Of a stretch of DNA of 64,000 nt, positions 21,644-33,828 are shown piece by piece. Each line of letters starts with the position of its first letter. Position 1 is the stretch's first letter. The stretch is from Henckelia pumila (lineage: Eukaryota > Streptophyta > Magnoliopsida > Lamiales > Gesneriaceae): positions 186,143,449 through 186,207,448 of the forward strand of contig NC_133122.1 in NCBI RefSeq assembly GCF_033568475.1. The letters are read 5' to 3'. Under the pieces are notes generated by a model that was given only the letters and a program-made list of their open reading frames with translations, was not told the origin of the DNA and did no database searches. Position numbers and translations under genes: made by a program.

Positions 21644-24109
21644 TGTAACACTCTGAAAATATTAAGTTATTAATTACAAAATTTGAGATTTAAATTTTGA
21701 ATTTGAAAAAAATATTATTTGGGAATTTATGGAAATTAGAAATTCAATTTTCGAGTCAAAAATATTTAATTTGAGGATTTTTGGATTTTAAGATTTTAAT
21801 ATCCGAAATTTTTAAATTAAAAAAATAAAATATTTGAATTTATTATTTATGAGATTTAATATTTAAATGTTGAGTTTGGATATGAAAAGAATTTAATTTG
21901 AGGGTGAAACTTGAGTAGGGACCAATTTGCAATTGATGAGAAGTTTGGGGACCGAAGTGCAATTTCCCTTGCAAGTGGGAAATCACACGTGGGCTTTGGA
22001 TATATGAATTGCATGTATTTCATTTCTGATTCAGCAACCAAGAACCGTGAGAGAGGGAAAGAAAGGGTTCCAATTTCAATTTCATCTTTCACAATTCCGT
22101 TAGAAATTGATCCAGCCGGTAGAATTTTAAAGAGATCGTATATTTGCGATCCTGGCATCGACGGCTACGTTTTTACGTAAGTTTGATTAAGTTCTACAAT
22201 ATTTGAATTTTGAGATGTTGTTAGAATTAAGATTTGATTGTATAAACATGTTCTAGTATATACGACGATAACATATCTAAGTCGGATCGTGAAAAGATCG
22301 TCGTTTGGACATGTTTACAATTTTTTTGGAAGATTTCGAGAATTTTGAAATATTTGAGCTGCTACTTTCGATATTTTGATGTGGATTTGATTGTTTTATT
22401 TAGTTTAGATTGTAGTATAGATAATATGTAAGCTTTTGGAATTACCGATTTCGATCCGTTACGCTGCCGGTTTGAGATTTTGGAATTGACATAAATTCTG
22501 AGATTATGGGCTAATATTCTTGAGTTTATGTTGAGAATTTGAAGTTGTTATTGAATTTATGTTTAAGTATAGTTGATGTTTAAGCTTTTAGATTTATCGA
22601 ATTCGAATCGTTGCGTCGTTGGTTTGAATTCCGGTCAATTGAACAAGATGTGTAGTTGCTGAAATTTGATGAGTTGAAATGAATGGTGAGTTGATGATAT
22701 TGAATTGTATACATTTCAGAATTGAAGTGGAAAGATATTAAAGTCGAGTCGACGAGTCCGAATTGATTTGAAGTTGGCTACAAGTTTGGAAGAACTAGAC
22801 ATTGAACTAGCAAAGAGGAATGAACATATTTTGTTAGAATCTTGTAGTGATTGTAAGTGTTCAGAGAAGTTTGTGTTCAGAAAAAAAAAGTATGATTTGA
22901 CATTAACCTCGACAGGTAGAATAACTCGAGAACGTGGTGATTTTCGAGTTTATTAAATGACATACATGCATGCTTAGTTGTTCTTGCTTGATCTTATATG
23001 ACTTACTTGATCTACTTGATTTAGTTGATCTTATTTCTTACTAAATGAGTTTGTTTGATTAAACATTATTTCTTAGTTAAGTTTGATAAGTGTAGATTAT
23101 TATAAGCGATTTAATTGATGTAATATTTCAGGTAGAGTTGAACTGTAATCCTCTTGAGCCACAATTCTTTCAAAACCCCGAAAGCAGAATTGAAAAGAAA
23201 ATATTGAACGTGGTGAACTTATATATGCGAGGTTAGGAATCAGATTTGCGTTCGTATTGCCAGAATTCCTAATATAGTGTTCACAGTCCAGGGAAAAAGA
23301 GCATTGTTACCACCTCGAGTGGGAGCGTAGGTGGGAGGCTTGATTTTGGCCATATTCTTTTTCCGGGATCCCAAAGAGATTATTTATGAAACATCGATTT
23401 TGCGAGATTGAAATCCTTTACCCTTTAACCTATACCTGTGTCGTTATGATATTAATTTATTTGATTTGAATGAAATACGACAGGTAAGGGTATATGGACC
23501 TGTGATTGATGTTATTGAATACTGATTTGATATGTTTATATGTTTATACATATGTCTTTCATACTGAGATTTATTCTCACCGGAGTTATCCGGCTATTGC
23601 TTTATTTTTCTATGTGTGCATTGCAATAGGTTGGGCAGGATCAAGTCATAATTGACATGGAAAGCTCGAGATTGAGAGATTTAGAGCAGAGACTCGGGTT
23701 AAGAATAGAAGTTGTTGTCAATGCATGTTTTGAGATGTTATATTGATTTGAGAGTAGGAGAATCAGATTTGGTTTGTTGTATGTCTTTTAAAGTCATGTA
23801 TGAACTTTATCATGAGTTGATATACATGTTTTAATTTGAGTTTTGTATTTGAATCATTGTAGTATTGATTGAAAGTGGTTAGAAGGTTTCAAGCACTTCA
23901 GATAATACACAGAGAACAAGAGCAGATTTTTGAGTTTTTTTTTTTGCACAGAGCATTTTTCGCTCGATCTGTGAACTTCAACCGATCGAGCGAGGCCTTG
24001 AATTTTTTTTTAAAATTTTTTTATGGTTTATTCTTTTGGATTATTTGTTAAATTATCTTATTGTTATAGATTTGTGTTAGAATTGTGTTTAGCACCCGAG
24101 GTCCCCACA
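21644..24109 (+). repeat. Gypsy 2 left (5') LTR
   Basis: It begins TGTAACACTCTG and ends GGTCCCCACA. One hairpin, CGCTCGATC..CGATCGAGCG (23961-23994), lies about 115 bp before the 3' end. A CGGAGTTATCCGG block near 23580 is shared with the Gypsy 1 LTR. Confidence 0.9.
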
Positions 24110-24114
24110 ACAGG

Positions 24115-24126
24115 TGGTATCAAAGC
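24115..24126 (+). other. Gypsy 2 primer-binding site
   Basis: TGGTATCAAAGC, one mismatch from the initiator-Met complement, stands 5 bp after the left LTR. Confidence 0.8.
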
Positions 24127-24530
24127 GTAAGTTCTTGGACTAAGATAGAAGTTGAGCGGGGTAGATTGAGTCGCATGCATTTATAGTATTGCATGATTGA
24201 TGGTTTACTTACTATGCTATAATGTATGCGAGCATGATTTACTGATTGAAGGAATTACATGCTTATATACTTCCGTGCTTACCTGATTATGTGAATTCAC
24301 ATGAGTATTTGACATCTTGGTAAGCATGTTTTCTTTTGAATAGAAGCATGAGATTATAGATATGTTTTATTGATTTGAATAGTATAATCTCTGTGTTGCT
24401 TATAGATTTTGTTTTAAGGTAAGTCAGGATCTTTGGGTGTAGTAAGCACCCCATACTGAATAGAGCAGTAATCCTCAAGTGAAGTAAGTGCTCAGACTGA
24501 ACAAGATAGTATTGTAAGCCTTTAGAATCG

Positions 24531-25520
24531 ATGGATGCTACCCTCACACCGATGGAAGTACTATTCGAGCGATTTCAGAAGTATGATCCGCCAACTTTGA
24601 AAGGTACAAAAGATGCCATTGCTTGTGAAATTTGGTTAGAAGAGATTGATCACTTGTTTGAGTCTTTGGACTACTCTGATGAACGTAGAATCAGGCTGAT
24701 CATATACCAACTTCAAGATTTAGCAAAAAACTGGTGGGTTGTGACAAAACGAAGTATGGAGAACCGAGGTTTAGTAATTACTTGACAAGTATTCAAGACT
24801 GAATTCTGTCAGATTTTTCTTCCAATATCCTTTAGAGAAGATAGAGCAGCAGAATTTGTTAATCTACAACAGGTAAATTTGACTGTTGAGAGCTATGTTG
24901 CTAAATTCTTTAAATTGCTCCAATTTGTTCCTCCAGTGGTTGATGATGAAGAAGTCCAAGTAAATTTGTTTATCAATGGCATTAATCCGGAAATTTACGC
25001 TTAGATAAATGCGGAGCAACCGAATAATATGACAGAAGAAATTGGCGAGGCTAAACGAGCTGAATATGGTTTGATTAAACAGAAGGAAATTTCAATCATG
25101 CCTCAGTATTTGGGACAACCGCAACCTCAGCCGCAATTGTCAACACAAAGCAGATATGAAGCAAGAGGTAGTGGCAGCAATAGTAAAGAGCAGTTAAAGC
25201 TTTGGAGACAACAGATCAAGAGGTATGGTAGCAGTTCCTCTAGCTCTAGCGGACCGAGACAATTTGATTTGAGTCAGAAGGCACAGTATGTCGGTGAATA
25301 CTGCACTCATTATGGAGGAAAAAATGCTAGCGTTGAATGCCGAGGAACTTTAGGAAAGTGTCATCGTTGCTATCAAGCAGGACATTCTCGAGTATGTCCT
25401 AATCATGGGGGATCAAGAGGAAATCAGAATAAAGATCCATCTCCTAGGCAACAAGAATCTACAGATAATTGGGCTCAAACGGTACCAGATGACGAAACTG
25501 CAGGTAATTATAAGATTTGA
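24531..25520 (+). pseudogene. Gypsy 2 gag, disrupted
   Basis: The frame METLL-like start is MDATLTPMEVLFERF at 24531, clearly homologous to Gypsy 1 gag, followed by WLEEIDHLFESLDYSD and NWWVV. A TGA at 24783 and an in-frame TAG near 25003 break it. The last part has a glutamine/serine-rich linker and a zinc knuckle remnant (CHRCYQAGHSRVC near 25360; the spacing is one residue short of the Gypsy 1 copy). Its C-terminal end stops at 25520. Confidence 0.85.
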
Positions 25521-27779
25521 TTAATCTGCCTGCATAATTGTGAATCTGGGTGCATTGCATACATATATAGCTGAGTAATTGATTATGTTACATTATTTGT
25601 ATGTTGAGCCTTTATTTACTGTAATTTCTATGTTCTAACCTTGAGAAAGGCTATGAAAGAAGATATCAGCAAATTGAATCAGAAAAGCTGAATTACAGTT
25701 TGGAAGAAACAAGATGGAATTTGAATTATTTGAATTATAGTATGAGTTCCAAAATTTAAGATTCTGTTTTATTTTTGGTATTGAATAAGATTATGGATCA
25801 ATCAATATTATTCAGGAAGAGTTTAGAGATCCGGTTAACTAAATAGAAAAATCAGTTACAGTCGAGCCTTCTCTTTGATTTTGCTGAAGCTATTATATCA
25901 TAGAATCACGACTCTTGAATATTTTGATATCGACTATGAGTTTTTGTTATTCGACCTCAATCGATCTTGATTGACTCTTATTCTTTGTTAGAGTCTGATT
26001 TTATTTACTCGCTTTAAGTTGAGATGCAAGTGAGTTGTTTTCACTCAGCAGATTTTGTCATTCAGAATATTTGCTCTTTGGATGACCTTGACTTGAGTGA
26101 GTTTCTTTGATTATGAATTTCAAGAGTCGTTGATAATTTGGTATATACATTCAGTATATTTTGATGTTTTTGGCTTGTAACTGATAGAAATTTTGATTCT
26201 GAGTATTAGCAAGAGTTTTGGATTGATTGTATAATTTTGCCAGAACTTGAGAAATAGAAAGAAAAAGCTAAAAGAATGTGTGATCGACTGATTAAAGATT
26301 TTGTTTTGTACTTGAGTTTCTAGACAGATACTCAAATAATCAGGATTGTTGCAATCCAAAATACGTTAGATTAGTTTGGAAAGATGACAACAACATTGAG
26401 ATTAGATCAAGCGATTAGAATTCGGTTGAGAATGCTAGATTGAGATATGAGACCTGATAGCAGATTAGAGTTAATGGAATTTGAGATGAATAATCGTTTG
26501 ATTGTTCCAGATAATCTAGTTATAATATATCAAATTCTGAAAAAGACACACTACAACAGATTATATATCCATTCAGTGGTTTGGAAATTTTGGATGAATT
26601 ACTTGGAAATCAGTATTGGTGAAAAAAAATGAAAGACGATATGACATAATTGAATTTCCGATACCTACATTTCCAGTAATAGAAGCAGAAAAGAAGAGAC
26701 CGGCTGATCTATGAAACAGTTTAGCAACTCTAGAGTCGAAACAAGAGTAGTTTTTCGACAGATTTTAGTTCAACATTACTCAAATCATCACGAGTTTGCG
26801 ATTTGTATTGAAGTAGATTTCGTCAGATTCAAGAATACGCTGTATTAGCTATAATACAGATAGGAGTTGATAACTGTTAAGAAGTTGGTGATATGATAAA
26901 ATTACAGGAATTGTTAAAATCTATTGTCGAGATAGAGACTTTAGATTGATTTGATAGTTTGTGGCATCGATTTTTAGAGGTTTTGAGTGGTTGGTTGTAT
27001 GTGATTGCATTATACCATCTTTTGCTCGATGGATTGTCTGATATGACTATTCAGATTTTCGAGGATATGCTCAGAACTATAGTATTGGATTCGGTACTAG
27101 ATGAAAAAAAATTTCCACTTGCATATTTTGATTCCTGTATCGATATAGAGATTGTGTTTGTGATTAAGAGATGAGAAGAAAATCAGAATTTCTTTGTGTT
27201 GAGACGGTATTGCAGAAGTATCGGGGATCAGATCAGATGTGGTGTGACAACAAACAGAGAATATGAAAATTGATCTGTACCGAATAAGAACATAGAAGAT
27301 TAGACAGAATTAGAAATTGAATGACAGATACAGAGTTTGAAGCTTGAACAGAGTGTTCAGTGTGAAATGTTCTTTCCGAAGCAATATCTGATTCAGAAAG
27401 AGATTTTAGAAGTGATTTGATGATTGAACCTTGTGAGTATTCTAGATAGAGTTAACACTCTAACTTATCAACGTATAATCTATATATATTTATCGGATAG
27501 ATGAGATTTGATCTTTGTGTATAAGCTGAAGAACATCAGCTAGACTCTTGCCTGTGAACTTCAATTAGATGAATCAGAAACTGATAAGGCTTTGAGTTAA
27601 TCAGAATAACCGATATAGATTTTTATCAGAAAGAAGAAGAAGATAAGATATCAGAAAAGATATCTAAAGCTCTCAGAATTGAAGTAAGAATTACTTCAGT
27701 CAGCTTTACAGTCTACGAGATTTAGTAGTACAATTGAATGCAATTTCGAGGACGAAATCATTCCTTAGAGGGAAGGAAT
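25521..27779 (+). pseudogene. Gypsy 2 pol remnants, deleted and decayed
   Basis: No RT catalytic motif is visible, so RT is deleted or unrecognisable. A late integrase trace is clear at 26959-27120: IALYHLLLDGLSDMTIQIF matches the AYHPQTDGxxERTIQ region with the key residues altered. The end-of-element marker ATTTCGAGGACGAAAT is near 27743, and a purine run (AGAGGGAAGG) precedes the right LTR. Confidence 0.7.
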
Positions 27780-30313
27780 TGTAAGGCCATGAAAATATTA
27801 AGTTATTAATTACAGAATTTGAGATTTAAATTCCGAATTTGGGAAAAATATTATTTGGCAATTTATGGAAATTAGAAATTTAATTTCTGAGTTGAAAATA
27901 TTTAATTTGAGGATTTTTGGATTTTAAGATTTTAATATCCGAAATTCTTAAATTAAAAGAATAAAATATTTGAATTGATTATTTATGGGATTTAAGATTT
28001 AAATGTTGAGTTTGGATATGAAAAGGATTTAATTTAGGGTGAAACTTGAGTAGGGACCAATTTGCAATTGATGAGAAGTTTGGGGACCAAAGTGCAATTT
28101 CTCTTGCAAGTGGGAAATCACACGTGGGCTTTGGATATATGAATTGCATGTATTTCATTTCTGATTCAGCAACCAAGAACCGTGAGAGAGGGAAATAAAG
28201 GGTTCCAAGTTCAATTTTATCTTTCACAATTCCGGTAGAAATTGATCCGGCCAGTAGAATTTTAAAGCGATCGTATATTTGCGATCCTGGCGTCGACGGC
28301 TACGTTTTGACGAATGTTTGATTAAGTTCTACCATATTTGAATTTTGAGATGTTGTTAGAATTAAGATTTGATTGTATAAACATGTTTTAGTATATAAGA
28401 CGATAGCATATCTAAGTCGGATCGCGAAAAGATCGTCGTTTGGGCATGTTTACAATTTTTTTTGGAAGATTTCGAGAATTCTAAAATATTTGAGCTGCTA
28501 CTTTTGATATTTTGATGTGGATTTGATTTTGTTATTGTGTTTATATTGTAGTCTAGATAATATATAAGCCTTTGGAATTACCGGTTTCGATCCGTTACGC
28601 CGCCGATTTGAGATTTTGGAATTGACATAAATTCTGAAATTATGGGCTACTATTCTTGAGTTTATGTTGAGAATTTGAAGTTGTTATTGAGTTCATATTT
28701 AAGTATAGATGATGTTTAAGCTTTTAGATTTATCGAATTCGAATCGTTGCGTCGTTTGTTTGAATTCCGGTCAATTGAACAAGATGTGTAGTTGCTGAAA
28801 TTTGATGAGTTGAAATGAATGGTGAGTTGATGATATTGAATTGTATACATTTCAGAGTTGAAGTGGAAAGATATTAAAGTCGATTCGATGAGTCCGAATT
28901 GATTTGAAGTTGGCTACAAGTTTGGAAGAACTAGACATTGAACTAGCAAAGAGGAATGAACAGATTTTGTTAGATGCTTGTTGTGATTGCAAGAGTTCAG
29001 AGAAGTTTGAGTTCGGAACAAAAGTATGATTTGACATTAACCTCGACAGGTAGAATAACTCAAGAACGTGATGGTTTTTGAGTTTATTAAATCACATACA
29101 TGCATGCTTAGTTGTTCTTGCTTGATCTTATATGACTTACTTGATCTACTTGATTTAGTTGATCTTATTGCTTACTAAATGAGTTTGTTTGATTAAACAT
29201 TCTTTCTTAGTTAAGTTTGAGAAGTGTAGATTATTATAAGCGATTTAATTGTGGTAATATTTCTGATAGAGTTGAATTGTAGTCCTCTTGAGCCACAATT
29301 CTTTCAAAACCCCGAAAGCATAATCGAAAAAAAAATATTGGATGTGGTGAACTTATATATGCGAGGTTAGGAATCAGATTTGAGTTCCTATTGCCAGAAT
29401 TCCTAATATAGTGTTCACAGTCCAGGAAAAAAGAGCATTGTTACCACCTCGAGTGGGAGCGTATGTTGGAGGCTTGATTTTGGCCATATTATTTTTTTGG
29501 GGATCCCAAAGAGATTATTTATGAAACATCAATTCTGCGAGATTGAAATCCTTTACCCTTTAACATATACCTGTGCCGTTATGATATTGATTTATTTGCT
29601 TTGAATGAAATCCTACAGGTAAGGGTATATGGACCTGTGATTGATGTTAGTGAATACTGATTTGATATGTATATATGTTTATACATATGTCTTTCATACT
29701 GAGATTTATTCTTACCGGAGTTATTCGGCTATTGTTTTGTTTTTGTATGTGTGCATTGCAATAGGTTGGGCAGGATCAAGTCAGACTTGACATGGAAAGC
29801 TCGAGATTTAGAGATTTAGAGTGGAGACTCGGGTTAAGAATAGAAGTTGCTGTCAATGCATGTTTTGAGATGTTATATTGATTTGAGAGCAGGAGAATTA
29901 GATTTGGTTTGTTGTATGTCTTTTAAAGTCATGTATTAACTTTATCATGAGTTGATATACATGTTTTATTTTGAGTTTTGTATTTGAATCATTGTAGTAT
30001 TGATTGGAAGTGGTAAGAAGGTTGCAAGCACTTCAGATAATACATAGGCAGCAAGAGCAGATTTCTGAGTTTTTTTTGCACAAAGCATTTCTCGCTCGAT
30101 CGGTGAACTTCAATCGATCGAGCGAGGCCTTTTAATTGTTGGTCAGTAGGATGCTGAATTGTGCTCGCTCGATCGGCTAACTTCAATCGATCGAGCGAGG
30201 TCTTGAATTTTTTTTCAAATTTTTTTATGTTTTATCCTTTTGGATTATTTGTTAAATTATCTTATTGTTATAGATTTGTGTTAGAATTGTGTTTAGCACC
30301 CGAGGTCCCCACA
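27780..30313 (+). repeat. Gypsy 2 right (3') LTR
   Basis: It begins TGTAAGGCCATG and ends GGTCCCCACA. Two hairpins, at 30091-30126 and 30164-30199, replace the single one in the left LTR; the extra unit accounts for the length difference of 68 bp to within a few bases. Confidence 0.9.
30091..30199 (+). repeat. Duplicated CTCGCTCGATCG hairpin
   Basis: Each unit has arms CTCGCTCGATCG and CGATCGAGCGAG, perfectly inverted over 12 bp with a 12-base loop. Units start at 30091 and 30164, 73 bp apart. Confidence 0.88.
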
Positions 30314-31464
30314 AAGTATATGTTGATCAACAATGTGGCTTCGAGGATCCTCACTTTCCTGACCATGTCTACAAACTTGATAAAATATTGTATGGATTGA
30401 AGCAAACTCCAAGAACTCGGTATGAAAATTTTCTACCTTTCTTGTTTCTAATGGTTTTTCTAGAGGAAATTAAAGTTGATATTACATTGTTTACTTTAGT
30501 TAAAAAAAATGACCTAGTGAATGTGAATGTAAATGATATTATTTTCGGTGCTACTAATGAAGTTTTGTGTCAAGAATTCTCTAAGTTTATGCAAGATTAC
30601 TTCGAAATGAGCATGATGGACGAACTCAACTATTTCCTTGGACTGCCAATCAAACAATTCAAAGAAGGTTTCTTCATTAGCAAGAGAAATACATCAAGTA
30701 AATTCTCAAGAGTTTGGAATGAAAAATTCAAAAGCATCATCTACACCAATGAGCATATTGTTCACTTGACAAAGATGAAAATGGTAAATCTGTAGATAAA
30801 AAAATTTATTTCGTAACATGATAGGCTCCCTAATTTATATAATTACAAGTATACCTGACATTATGTTTAGTGTTTTCTAATGTGCACAATTTTAATCATG
30901 TCCAAAAGAGTCATATTTATTCGCCTTGAAACGCATTTTCTAATGTTCAAATACTCCAAATATTGGTTTAGGGTATTCCAAAAATTCATTTCTTTAACAT
31001 ACTCTGATGCCGACTTTGGTGATTATAAGGTGGATATAAAAAACATTAGTGATACTTGTTTCTTTATGAGAAACTGTTTGATGTGTTTGGTTTTCAAAAA
31101 AACAAAATTGTGTTGCGTTGTCAACGATCGAGGCCGAATCTATGGATGTCGGTAGTTGTTGTGCGCAAATTCTTTGGATGAAGCATCAATCGTTTGGCTA
31201 TGGTGTATCTTTTTCAAAAATCTCCATTTTTTGTGATAATATTAGCAACATATGTCTAACAAATTAATAATCCAATTCAATATACTCGAACAAAACATAT
31301 TGAAATTTGAAATAATTTTATTCGTGATCACATTGAACAAAATGAAGTTGAAGTACTGCTTTGTGTTGACATCAAAAATCAAAATTATTGATATTTTTAC
31401 AAAATCACTATATGAAAATATTTTTACCCTTTTTTGTGGTGAACTTAGTATGATTGATTTGTAA
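30314..31464 (+). pseudogene. Copia A pol, second part (RT end and RNase H)
   Basis: Reading resumes as VYVDQQCGFEDPHFPDHVYK and LDKILYGLKQTPR, a hallmark of Copia RT. NVNDIIFGAT follows near 30526: the usual YVDDIIFG has N for the first catalytic Asp, so this copy is inactive. SMMDELNYFLGL is near 30613. RNase H pieces (TYSDADFGDY near 30998, CAQILWMKHQSFGYG in another frame near 31159, and the closing GELSMIDL to 31464) complete it. Confidence 0.85.
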
Positions 31465-32326
31465 ATCCTTGTAAACATGTTGTAATTAATGTCACATTGA
31501 GAGAGAGCAACAAAAATTTAGAAATTTAATATTAAGTTATACAAATTAATTGTATTTATTCGATATTATAAAGCTCGTAAATTCTTATTATTTTTACATG
31601 TTTTTAAATTGTGCATAATATATTTATTAATTAAGGGTCTTCATTTTTTTTGCCCTACATTTTCGGAACCTTCGATATGCGTTAGGAACTTCCGAACCTT
31701 TACCGCAAAAAATTCTAATTGTTTTTCAGATTTTCCCTATAGAGTGAGTTCGGAACTTACAAAGTACTTCGGGCCTTCCGAACTAGTCCCGAGGATATTT
31801 ATTTCTCATTCACGTATGCCTTCATTACCGGACCTTCCACAAGGTTCGGACGATCTGAACAATGTTTGGACCTTTCAATCCCTCCAACCATTTGTCAGCT
31901 ATCAAAACTTATTCATTCATCCGCGATCGGAGCTTTCGAACAGCATTCTGACCTTCCGAACATATTTCTATAAACACGAAATCAACATTATGAAGTTGCA
32001 TGATGGAGAAGTATATGCAAAACATTGATGCTTCTAGTCTTGAAGACATCTTCTCAAGAGAAGGTGTATCTCATTTGAAGTTTTTAAAGGTGCTTCAAGT
32101 ACTGAGGAAGATCACCAATTATACCATTTATCAACAGTCAGCATCAGTAGAATTTATCATTGAAATGTCATATTGGATGATGGCTGTTGAGTGGGAAATC
32201 TATTTTTGTACCAATTAAAATTATTATCTATGAATAAAATAAATTTTAAATAGCTTTCGAATTTTTTTTTCTTTAAAATTATTCATACTACAGTATTGAA
32301 CAAATAAATAGATATAAGAGTAAGAA
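31465..32326 (+). mobile_element. Copia A post-pol region with palindrome cluster and TATA box
   Basis: After RNase H the sequence becomes AT-rich, then from about 31655 to 31965 is packed with TTCGGAAC/CTTCCGAAC words, ending just before CTATAAACA (31968-31976). That layout is like an LTR U3, but apart from the palindromes it does not match the Copia A 5' LTR. It could be a diverged LTR, a different insertion, or the long non-coding 3' region that SIRE elements can carry. A reading frame at 32000-32218 is not recognised. Confidence 0.5.
31968..31976 (+). promoter_or_regulatory. TATA-like box after a palindrome cluster
   Basis: CTATAAACA follows directly on the last TTCCGAAC word (about 31953-31960). 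It is inferred to be an LTR promoter by analogy with 17871. Confidence 0.4.
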
Positions 32327-33828
32327 TGTACTGACCCATCCCAGAATCACTAAGTAACCAAATCCTAAGCATGCAATTAGAACTTACATAACAAAATCTG
32401 AGAAAAACTGCGGAAACTTAAATCAAATACTAACCCGACAGAATACAACCAGTAAATAACTGAAACCCATAATAAGAATAATAAAACCCAATCGAAAATC
32501 CAATACAAAAGGGTCAAGCCTAACTAATACCGCTAGCGCCAACTGAGTTCCCAACTCTCCGGTTGCCAACTACTCACTGGTCCCTGAACCTGGAAACCTG
32601 CAACTGTCCCATAGAATGGGGTGTCCAATAAAACATACAGACGTGAGCAATTAATGCTCAGCACGGAAGTATGAGTATGCACATGTTATGAATACAAATA
32701 CAAATGCATATGAATGGGTACTGGGAACCTATCATAGATAGAACACTGCTCAATCAAAGGCGTCATGGTATGTAGCATGCTGGACCATCGCATCAGGAGG
32801 TGGCTCCCATACCATAAACCTGTGGACTATCTGGATCCAAAACTATGGTATCCATCCACAAAATATCATGGGGCTGAGCGACCCCTCTACTTGTTATCTC
32901 AATGAAAAGTACAGGCCCAACGTGCCAATGCTTGCAGTATAATATCCTTGACAGAATAAATGCATATATAATCAATGCCACATAAAACAGGCAATCATAG
33001 AATGAGCATACTTAACCAGGGTATCTCGAATAGTACGTCTGTACCTCAAATCAGGAAACTCAAACAACCTATCTATCCGGGTACTCAAGTCCAAGCCTAT
33101 AAGCGTATAATCACTGTATCACTTATAGTTTACTAAAAGTCTTAACTAGACTAATAGATACTCACTTAATCTAATTTGAGTCTAGTATAATACATGCGTC
33201 CGTCTTCAGCCCACTGATGGCGATGGCCCCAAAACTTGGGCACAACTTCGCTACAAATCCAGCAGCGCTCCATCGCCTCCTGGCCTCGAGAAAAATGCCT
33301 AAAAGCCCCTAAAATCTAACTATAATGGAGAGGAGAGGAATTGAAAATGAGCAATGAAGGATGGTCTGCACCCCTATATATAGGCATCGATCGGATGGTC
33401 CGATCTCCCCCAAGAAACCTCCTCCGAACGCGTGTCCTCTTATCCAATAGTTGGCTACCGATAGAGTTCGGATCGTCCGATCCTCACATTCGGATCGTCC
33501 GATCTCCTGGTGATATCACATCAAATCCTTATCGCCTTATCTGCTTGCGATTGGATCGTCCGATCTCAACTTCGGAGCGTCCGATCGCTTCGGAGCTTCC
33601 AAACTCAATTCATGCTTCCGAACTGTTCGGATGGTCCGATCCCTATTGGCTTGCTTGGTTTGGATCGTCCGAACTCCCAAACACTTGGAACTACTCCTCA
33701 AACATTTCGAACGTCCTGAATCTGATTTTCCACTCTTTTAACCTATTAGAGAATCCCATAATCATGTTTTAACCATTCTAAACATGCTTAGTATTTAATA
33801 TTACTATAAGGGAAATTGGATTACTACA
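32327..33828 (-). repeat. Gypsy 3 3' LTR
   Basis: The U3 part holds at least eight palindromes of the form TTCGGATCGTCCGATC between 33389 and 33680. They lie upstream (minus strand) of a TATATATA box at 33375-33382. Confidence 0.9.
33375..33382 (-). promoter_or_regulatory. TATA box of the Gypsy 3 3' LTR
   Basis: TATATATA lies 6 bp downstream (minus strand) of the nearest palindrome GATCGGATGGTCCGATC (33389-33405). Confidence 0.6.

Larger units (their letters stand above)
21644..30313 (+). mobile_element. Gypsy 2: Tekay-type element, 8.7 kb, with TSD AAGTA
   Basis: LTRs are at 21644-24109 (2466 bp) and 27780-30313 (2534 bp), near-identical to each other. Target duplications AAGTA lie at 21639-21643 and 30314-30318. 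A primer-binding site TGGTATCAAAGC is at 24115-24126. The interior is only 3670 bp against 4972 bp in Gypsy 1, so much of pol is deleted; what remains is strongly mutated. It split the Copia A reverse transcriptase, whose reading continues on the far side. Confidence 0.92.

Noticed and set aside
33389..33680. CRISPR-like array of repeats
   Set aside because: Repeat spacing is irregular, the repeats are 15-17 bp with variable centres, and the sequence is a plant LTR.
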